Source of the DNA: Apostichopus parvimensis
Taxonomy: Eukaryota > Echinodermata > Holothuroidea > Aspidochirotida > Stichopodidae
Length of the DNA stretch: 25,036 bases
Assembly (NCBI GenBank): GCA_000934455.1
Contig: KN883678.1
Coordinates: 33,960-58,995, forward strand
Reading direction: 5' to 3'
Both the position numbers and the translations under genes were made by a program. The notes beneath the pieces are model-generated. The model did no database searches. It was not told where the DNA came from and worked only from the letters and a program-made list of their open reading frames with translations. Positions 21,001-25,036 of the stretch are shown here, one piece after another; the stretch's first letter is position 1, and each line of letters begins with the position of its first letter.

Positions 21001-24000
21001 GGAGAGGTCTATGATGCAGATGCAGGTACGTTGAAAATCCACCGCAGGAGGGTAACCATGACAATACCATAGTAACTTAGAAATGAAAGTTTGTTTTGTA
21101 ATTCTGGGTAAGCTGATAAAATGGGTCGACAGCTTTTACAGTTGGTCGCAAAGTGGCCGTCAGCAAAAACCTAAAAACTTATATCTCTAAACAATATTTC
21201 TGATCGAATCTGACAGTATGCATCCTCCCAGCTACAAAGTGATTTGTCATCCAAATTGTGATCAATGTGTGTGCGCTGTTGTTTACAAACTTTCATTCAA
21301 TGCATAATGAAATCAGTCATGATACAGTTATATCGATAATCACCAGGGATTATATAGTGTGGCATATCAGGCCTTAGAGATATCTAGATAGTTGCCAGGG
21401 TAATTACAACATGGGTTGCCGGGGAAAACGTCTGGGAAGTAGGGAATTTAAGTGTTGGAGTAATATTTTGGTGCCAGAAAACTTCATTTCTGAAATGACA
21501 TTCAATGCTAGTTTAACTAAGTTTTGGCGATTGGTATCACTAGACCACTACCTTAATCAGTTATAATAATACTGCTGCCTGATTGATCAATTTTATATGA
21601 ATTGTTGGCTTTCCTCAAAACACACTCAAAATTGTATGCATTTCTTCTCGTTTTGATAGTAACCAAGTCACTCTCCACTTTTTCACAATATTTCATATTT
21701 CTGTTTTGTTATCATAGACAGTTGTCGATAGCTTTGATGACGGAGTATGTCCAGTTTGTCACAGACTGCAGTATATCTATGCTGTAAACCTGCCACCAAA
21801 ATGGGACATGGAGGCAAGTATCCACTTGAAATCATTGCCCTTGGTAATGCAGTGTTGGTAACTAGCTTAGTCACTTAACGACAGTGACAACTTCAGACCA
21901 GAGTTCCATGTATAGATTATGCTGACAGTAAAGTAGACTGGTCCTAGGCATGTCAACTGTGGAATTGCTGTAGACCAGAGTTCCATGTATGAATTATGCT
22001 AGGCATGGCTAGTAGTAATTAGGCTGACAGTAAAGTAGACTTGTCCTAAGCATGGCTGCTGTGATGTTGTTGTAGACCAGAGGGTAATTGTTAGTGTATG
22101 ATTATGAATATATTTCCCAATGTATTAAATTATGTGTGTGTTAACTTTCAAGCAACAACCTTCAGTAATAGTTTACTTGTAAGATGAGAGGTATTCAATT
22201 AGTCTCTTTTACAAAGCAAACGAACATCTGTATTGTTTTCATCTGTGTTGGTATTTTTATGAGTTGTTAGATTTTCGTGCATACCCATTGGCATTAAAGA
22301 GGATAGCTTTATGCAAGCCAGCCTCCAGGTTGCTAAAAATCAATCTTTTCTGCTTTCTATGCAGAAAAAACAGCTGCAGGATTTGGGTTTTTATTTTACG
22401 TTTATTATTAGTCCCTTTCTACAGTCTCTTGAAATATATGTTCATTCATGATGGGGTTTGTTTTTACCTTGCTTGTAGAAGGAACTAGCTTCTCTCTTCA
22501 TGGACCTTGGTTCTACCAGCGCTGCTTTAGAAGTCTTTTACCGGCTGCAACTCTGGCAGGATGTCGTAGATTGTTACAAGAGGCTCGGTAAAGCAGAAAA
22601 GGTAAATGAAATACATTCAAGTTTATGATACAACTATGGCATAAAACTTGGTGTCAGATTGTCAGAATGATTCTTTACAGGTAAATGCTGATGAAATGTC
22701 AAGAAAATGTTTTACAAGAACCAGAAGTACAGTGAGTAATATGATGATGGCACTATAGAATTGTCTGTTTACTTCACTTATCCTTCATATTCCTGGGTAG
22801 GTCGATGATGGTTTGGTTAGCTTTCAATAAACAAAAAGGTTAAGACCCTTGAGCACCAGGAGCAATATATAAGCAGAGCTAACATTTAGCTATTCTCTCC
22901 TTTCATTGTCAACAAGTTGTGTGTATGGTATACGTAAAATTAAGGTATAAATGAGTCCATGAAGTAATAATTTGTGGTATTTAAAATCTTGTATTTTAAT
23001 AAGGATTTTCAGTAGTACCTCCAAATATGTTAGAAAGATAATCCCCTCAGTCTGTGAAGTTAACTTGCAGAAACAAGTAACTGCTTGATATGACCGTCGT
23101 GAGTGACAGGAAGTATTATTACTGATATGAATCTCCCATTAAAGCTCCTTACGAGTGTAATTTAACACAGACAGTACTTATAAAACGTTTTCATCGTTAT
23201 TATAAAATGAGTGAGGGAGATGGTGGGGGAGGGAGTGAGGGAGGGGGTGGGGGAGGGGGTGGGGGAGGGGTTGATCAGACCTGAAGACATAAGAAACAGT
23301 TCAAACAATATTGGATATTTATAAGTAAGTGAACAGTGAAAACTTGACTGGGAAATTATAAACAAAGTTTGGGAAGAACAAAGAAATCTTTTAAAACAGT
23401 GACCTCAGGATAGGAAGTTCTGTGCTACCAACTGAGCTATCCTGCCATTAGTTGGTAGGGACCACAGCCACACCAGAAGCCATGGTACCTTGCCATTAGT
23501 TGGTAAGGATCCCAATACAGCACACCAGAAGCCATGGTACCTTGCCATTAGTTGGTAGGGATCCCAATACAGCCACACCAGAAGCCATGGTACTGTTGAT
23601 ACATTTCATCTTATACCTCCTGAAAAACAATAGAATTTTCTGTCCTCTTTTCAAAGGCTATTTTGAGATATTGTTATGTGCTATTTTATTTTTTATTTCT
23701 AGGCTATCAAGGTGATCAAAGACCAGCTTGCTATCAAGGAGACTGTTGTGATGCGGTGTCTGCTGGGAGAGGTAACAGGAAAGAAGGAACATTTTGAGCA
23801 GGCTTGGGAGTTTTCAAATCACAAGAGTGCTAGAGCTCAGAAGTCTCTGGGATTGCACTACCTCAGGGAGGAGAATTATGAAAAATGCATCGAATGTCTT
23901 GAAAAGTCACTGGAGAAGAACTACCTACAAGTAAGATTGCAGTCATTAATATTGAAATATTTAACAGGTGAAGAGATGCTTATTAGTGTGGGTGGGTGTT

Positions 24001-24792
24001 ATTGTGATGAGGATTTATTGGAATAACTGAAGATGTATGAAACTACTCGATGGAGAAAGTCATTGTTCAAGCAGGTCGTAGGTCAAAGTTAGGACAGTTT
24101 GAAAGTGTCATAAATAATTCCTTGTACAGGACACAGATACTCAGTACTTAGCTGAAGAATATAATTTTTTCTATATTTTGAACATTTGAATCTAACATGA
24201 TTATAATCAGGCTATGTTAGAACCTTAGAGGTTGGGGGAGGGGTGGGAGAGGGAGGAAGGGTTTTAGTGGCAAACCTGAGCCTTGACAAACATGAAATGC
24301 CAATGTATGTGAATCAAAAGTTTGTTTTATACTGAAAACTTAAGTGTAATTTATGCATTAAAGTTACATGCAGAAAGTGACATTGACAAGTCTGCCTCAT
24401 GAATATACTCCTAATGTTGGACTCTGAGCATTCAATTTAGTATTCGCAATAAATATTATAAATCATGTATATCAAATATCACACATCCACAAGTAACAAT
24501 GACACTGTGTAATATACAGTACCTACAGCACTGTTGACATCTATCCATTGTGCTATTATGGAGTACTATTGGTACTAATTTGGTAGAATGACTTGATGTG
24601 GTTGAGGCATTCAAATTCAAACAAAAGTCATAAGTCTGATGTGATATGACATGACTATCATTTTCTATTTTTGCTCTCCTTTGACTTTTCCAGTATGAAT
24701 CTTGGTTTGCGCTTGGATTTGCTGCTCTGGAAGCCAAGCAGTATGAGACAGCAGCCAAGGCTTATAGGACATGTGTTACCATAGAAACTGAT
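14986..24792 (+). CDS. TTC27: Tetratricopeptide repeat protein 27, N-terminal 582 residues (14 exons, 3' part outside window)
   Basis: TPR protein conserved across eukaryotes (related to yeast Emw1) and thought to act like a co-chaperone; its exact role is less settled than its identity. Exons: 14986-15052, 15346-15523, 16001-16121, 16405-16545, 17227-17329, 18300-18464, 18813-18943, 19302-19414, 20008-20074, 20912-21025, 21718-21813, 22479-22601, 23703-23930 and 24694-24792. Phases agree at all 13 junctions; total 1,746 nt. Co-linear landmarks: EPELYILSRG, NWTGP, SIYPLSSHPVFLLLAKHI, WWSLRCLW, LGKRTRFQ, DDTVLNNVKF, YWSIQIGALALRCKLE, ASLFMDLGSTSAALEVF and ARAQKSLGLHYLREENYEKC. ATG 14986 sits in accATGg context after an upstream in-frame stop. 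One intron is GC-AG. The vertebrate protein is about 840 residues, so roughly 260 C-terminal residues, mostly TPRs, lie beyond 25036. Confidence 0.94.
15346..15523 (+). CDS. TTC27: TTC27 exon 2
   Basis: Acceptor cttgtgtag ends at 15345; donor gtaaat at 15524. Encodes VPEMNFLLQGQYKDVLQSSA and AQSILALGNEISKDAFGEAI, the N-terminal helical region. Ends phase 2. Confidence 0.92.
15524..16000 (+). other. TTC27 intron 2
   Basis: A 477-bp GT-AG intron. Nothing beyond AT-rich sequence and shadow ORFs seen. Confidence 0.8.
16001..16121 (+). CDS. TTC27: TTC27 exon 3
   Basis: Acceptor cttttgcttag ends at 16000; donor gtaacc at 16122. Frame continues as LLQVLCIGISCLEVFLQNNW, then TGPKSDISP, the conserved FLQ.NWTGP block. 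The long ORF that overlaps in another frame (15904-16125) is a shadow. Confidence 0.95.
16405..16545 (+). CDS. TTC27: TTC27 exon 4
   Basis: Acceptor ctttttcag ends at 16404; donor gtagca at 16546. Encodes DDASIYPLSSHPVFLLLAKH, then ILVDSRDCLTALQ. Exactly 47 codons, phase 0 at both ends. Confidence 0.95.
16546..17226 (+). other. TTC27 intron 4
   Basis: A 681-bp GT-AG intron. Its last 230 bp hold diverged tandem copies that include a second version of the exon 5 acceptor; the rest is AT-rich with A runs at about 16627 and 16678. Confidence 0.8.
17000..17245 (+). repeat. Diverged tandem copies around the exon 5 3' splice site
   Basis: gtaaatccaattttaatcca and gtaaatccaatcttaatcca recur at about 17001 and 17063. 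Separately, ttaagatttcctgtc...gctttacagacc at about 17094-17122 mirrors the true junction ttagatttctctgtc...catttacagact at 17199-17229. Copies are degraded but co-linear. Confidence 0.7.
17227..17329 (+). CDS. TTC27: TTC27 exon 5
   Basis: Acceptor gcatttacag ends at 17226; donor gtaaaa at 17330. Begins TVDWWSLRCLWVQQMILDSR, the conserved WW.LRC block. An upstream near-copy of the acceptor and exon start lies around 17094-17140. Confidence 0.95.
17330..18299 (+). other. TTC27 intron 5
   Basis: A 970-bp GT-AG intron. It contains a tRNA-like sequence at 18068-18137 and an ataata-rich stretch at about 17428-17450. The minus-strand 67-codon ORF at its start is not recognisable. Confidence 0.8.
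18068..18137 (+). repeat. tRNA-Thr-like sequence, probably a tRNA-derived SINE head
   Basis: gggtgggctagctcaaatga begins a tRNA-like order of parts: A-box-like ctagctcaaatgatag, an anticodon arm cagg/cctg with loop cttgtaa (anticodon TGT) and B-box-like ggtgcaattcc. D and T stems contain mismatches, so a working tRNA gene is unlikely. Confidence 0.5.
18300..18464 (+). CDS. TTC27: TTC27 exon 6
   Basis: Acceptor catttgcag ends at 18299; donor gtgagg at 18465. Encodes FLPVLFHLECIHICQYYYEY, then TEAQEHLQTAKKMAGLEVNL, matching the family's FHLEC...YYYEY block. Phase 1 at both ends. Confidence 0.96.
18465..18812 (+). other. TTC27 intron 6
   Basis: A 348-bp GT-AG intron whose second half is the CATT microsatellite described separately. 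Nothing else recognised. Confidence 0.8.
18662..18776. repeat. Imperfect CATT tetranucleotide microsatellite
   Basis: Long run of (ttca)n with gg, tg and cg variants in intron 6. It ends about 36 nt before the exon 7 acceptor, a placement similar to the ATCC array before RALGAPB exon E. Confidence 0.95.
18813..18943 (+). CDS. TTC27: TTC27 exon 7
   Basis: Acceptor aattaccag ends at 18812. Begins GALGKRTRFQQEDKAQLFLK, a near-diagnostic block. The donor at 18944 reads gttggt, which is weak; a stronger-looking gtaaat lies 4 nt downstream but would shift the frame into a stop. Confidence 0.92.
18944..19301 (+). other. TTC27 intron 7, with a small tandem repeat
   Basis: A 358-bp intron. Around 19091-19136 the phrase gggtaacatcagtcaaca occurs twice in tandem. 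No other feature recognised. Confidence 0.75.
19302..19414 (+). CDS. TTC27: TTC27 exon 8
   Basis: Acceptor ttatctgacag ends at 19301; donor gtgagt at 19415. Encodes DLMLEDDTVLNNVKFKDAGI, ending in ALIISL plus two bases of a Cys codon. The last bases of the exon and the donor are the first unit of a 21-bp minisatellite that fills the next intron. Confidence 0.94.
19403..19955 (+). repeat. 21-bp minisatellite seeded by the exon 8 end and donor, about 25 copies
   Basis: Unit catatccctctagcgagtaa with variants. The first copy is the exon 8/intron boundary itself (catatccctctg|gtgagtag). Units keeping a full ggtgagt donor recur with GT at 19600, 19642, 19683 and 19871; others read gcgagta or tgtgagta. 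The 61-131-codon ORFs on both strands here are repeat by-products. Confidence 0.97.
20008..20074 (+). CDS. TTC27: TTC27 exon 9
   Basis: Acceptor catctttcag ends at 20007; donor gtaagt at 20075. A 67-nt exon encoding LDHKRKSPKDDLINEELLPY and VV. The LINEELL stretch aligns with the vertebrate TEVELL segment. ORFs that run through it in the repeat-derived frame are artefacts. Confidence 0.88.
20075..20911 (+). other. TTC27 intron 9
   Basis: An 837-bp GT-AG intron. Contains gggttcaaggggc at about 20441-20453, weakly like a tRNA B box, but no tRNA fold. No extra exon recognised. Confidence 0.75.
20912..21025 (+). CDS. TTC27: TTC27 exon 10
   Basis: Acceptor atatcgtgcag ends at 20911; donor gtacgt at 21026. 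Encodes VLQQPQYWSIQIGALALRCK, then LERSKRRKVERSMMQMQ, in 38 codons and clearly matching the family. Phase 0 at both ends. Confidence 0.95.
21026..21717 (+). other. TTC27 intron 10
   Basis: A 692-bp GT-AG intron. No repeat or gene recognised. Confidence 0.75.
21718..21813 (+). CDS. TTC27: TTC27 exon 11, with GC splice donor
   Basis: Acceptor tatcatag ends at 21717. Encodes 32 residues: TVVDSFDDGVCPVCHRLQYI and YAVNLPPKWDME. The exon must end at gag (21813) to join KELASLF in exon 12 without a gap, as in the vertebrate protein; the intron then begins gcaagt, a GC-AG intron. Confidence 0.92.
21814..22478 (+). other. TTC27 intron 11 (GC-AG)
   Basis: A 665-bp intron starting gcaagt and ending cttgtag. 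It contains a diverged tandem repeat at 21895-22085. Confidence 0.85.
21895..22085. repeat. Diverged tandem repeat, about 2.5 copies
   Basis: gtagaccagagttccatgta, then attatgct and ctgacagtaaagtagact, recur at about 21895, 21970 and 22074 with rearranged internal order and spacing of about 75-105 bp. Confidence 0.8.
22479..22601 (+). CDS. TTC27: TTC27 exon 12
   Basis: Acceptor cttgcttgtag ends at 22478; donor gtaaat at 22602. Encodes KELASLFMDLGSTSAALEVF, then YRLQLWQDVVDCYKRLGKAE and K, a TPR-like helical pair. 41 codons. Confidence 0.96.
23214..23272 (+). repeat. G-rich tract with many G runs (G-quadruplex potential)
   Basis: (gggag/gggtg)n-like sequence with more than eight runs of three or more G on the sense strand, in TTC27 intron 12. 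A second, shorter one lies at about 24231-24260 in intron 13. Confidence 0.9.
23401..23447 (-). repeat. tRNA-derived SINE fragment (5' tRNA half)
   Basis: The reverse complement begins ggcaggatagctcagttggt and continues agcacagaacttcctatcct: a perfect A box (TAGCTCAGTTGG) and D arm followed by an anticodon-arm-like segment. The T arm and B box are absent. Probably a truncated tRNA-derived element. Confidence 0.5.
23444..23594. repeat. Minisatellite, three copies of 48-52 bp
   Basis: Copies start gccattagttggta at 23444, 23492 and 23544 and each end with caccagaagccatggtac. The repeat abuts the tRNA-like fragment and contains an inverted version of its A-box core (agttggtag). Confidence 0.93.
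23703..23930 (+). CDS. TTC27: TTC27 exon 13, first clear TPR
   Basis: Acceptor atttctag ends at 23702; donor gtaaga at 23931. Its 76 codons include RCLLGEVTGKKEHFEQAWEF and ARAQKSLGLHYLREENYEKC, the latter a TPR with the usual A..LG..Y pattern. Confidence 0.96.
23931..24693 (+). other. TTC27 intron 13
   Basis: A 763-bp GT-AG intron with a G-rich tract at about 24231-24260. No other feature recognised; the minus-strand 100-codon ORF over its end and exon 14 is a shadow. Confidence 0.75.
24694..24792 (+). CDS. TTC27: TTC27 exon 14, second clear TPR
   Basis: Acceptor acttttccag ends at 24693; donor gtaagt at 24793. Encodes YESWFALGFAALEAKQYETA, then AKAYRTCVTIETD: W..LG...L.....A...Y is a textbook TPR. 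Phase 0. The next exon lies beyond the window. Confidence 0.96.
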
Positions 24793-25036
24793 GTAAGTAT
24801 ATTTGTATGTCAATAAGTCTTACACAGACAGTGCCTATAGGGCCAGCCTATAATTGAAATGTCTGTAAAGATGAATCACAAATCAAAATTGATCACTAGC
24901 TATTTTGAATATTGATACAGTTCATTATGCCTGTATGTCTGGTGTTACCATAGAAACCTATATCGAATTACCACCTGTGTCAGTAATAAAACATAGTCAT
25001 ATCTAGTTCATAAAGGTTCTGTGGTATAATTGAAAC
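24793..25036 (+). other. TTC27 intron 14, partial
   Basis: Starts gtaagt and runs to the window end. It contains a 16-bp exact repeat (24942-24957) of the exon 14 sequence at 24773-24788. Confidence 0.85.

Larger units (their letters stand above)
22602..23702 (+). other. TTC27 intron 12
   Basis: A 1,101-bp GT-AG intron, the largest seen in TTC27. It contains a G-rich tract (23214-23272), a reverse-strand tRNA-like fragment (23401-23447) and a three-copy repeat (23444-23594), listed separately. Confidence 0.85.

Noticed and set aside
1-25036. CRISPR array, bacterial operons or integrated virus
   Set aside because: Repeats are direct minisatellites without regular unique spacers, genes are spliced animal genes, and no viral polymerase, capsid or integrase-like reading frame was recognised.

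Overview
This is a eukaryotic, intron-rich, AT-rich window with no prokaryotic or viral signature. It carries parts of two unrelated animal housekeeping genes, both on the + strand: the last ten coding exons of RALGAPB (Ral GTPase-activating protein, beta subunit) and the first fourteen coding exons of TTC27 (tetratricopeptide repeat protein 27). Both were recognised from the translated exons, which read co-linearly with my memory of the vertebrate proteins. Every proposed splice junction keeps frame: 510 residues plus stop for RALGAPB and 582 residues for TTC27 inside the window. Intron style, tRNA-derived repeats and many minisatellites suggest an invertebrate animal, plausibly a marine deuterostome such as an echinoderm or hemichordate. 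The species cannot be told from this sequence.

Layout. 1-393: intron with a three-copy minisatellite. 394-7607: RALGAPB exons A to J, covering the C-terminal third with the Rap/Ran-GAP-like domain, stop at 7605-7607. 7608 to about 8630: 3' UTR, mostly a 51-bp minisatellite. About 7864-12508: a roughly 2.1-2.5 kb block present twice in tandem, including the minisatellite. 12509-14985: intergenic, with a local CpG-rich patch that may be the TTC27 promoter and a good 3' splice site at 14935 that suggests an upstream non-coding exon. 14986-24792: TTC27 exons 1 to 14, ending inside the TPR region; the rest of the gene lies beyond the window.

The most notable pattern is that tandem repeats grow from splice junctions. 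In RALGAPB exon H, the 3' splice site is duplicated once upstream and the exon end plus 5' splice site is amplified about five times downstream. In TTC27 exon 8, the exon end plus GTGAGT donor is the founder of a roughly 25-copy 21-bp minisatellite. In TTC27 exon 5, the acceptor and exon start have one clear degraded upstream copy and perhaps a second. In all four cases, use of a decoy splice site would bring an in-frame stop within a few codons. There is also one GC-AG intron in TTC27, a weak donor with a competing site 4 nt downstream, and G-rich and C-rich intron tracts.

The two genes have no obvious functional link: RALGAPB is the scaffold subunit of the RalGAP complex acting on the small GTPases RalA/RalB, and TTC27 is a TPR co-chaperone-like protein. 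I see no new enzymatic or defence system; the interest lies in how the repeats relate to the splice sites.
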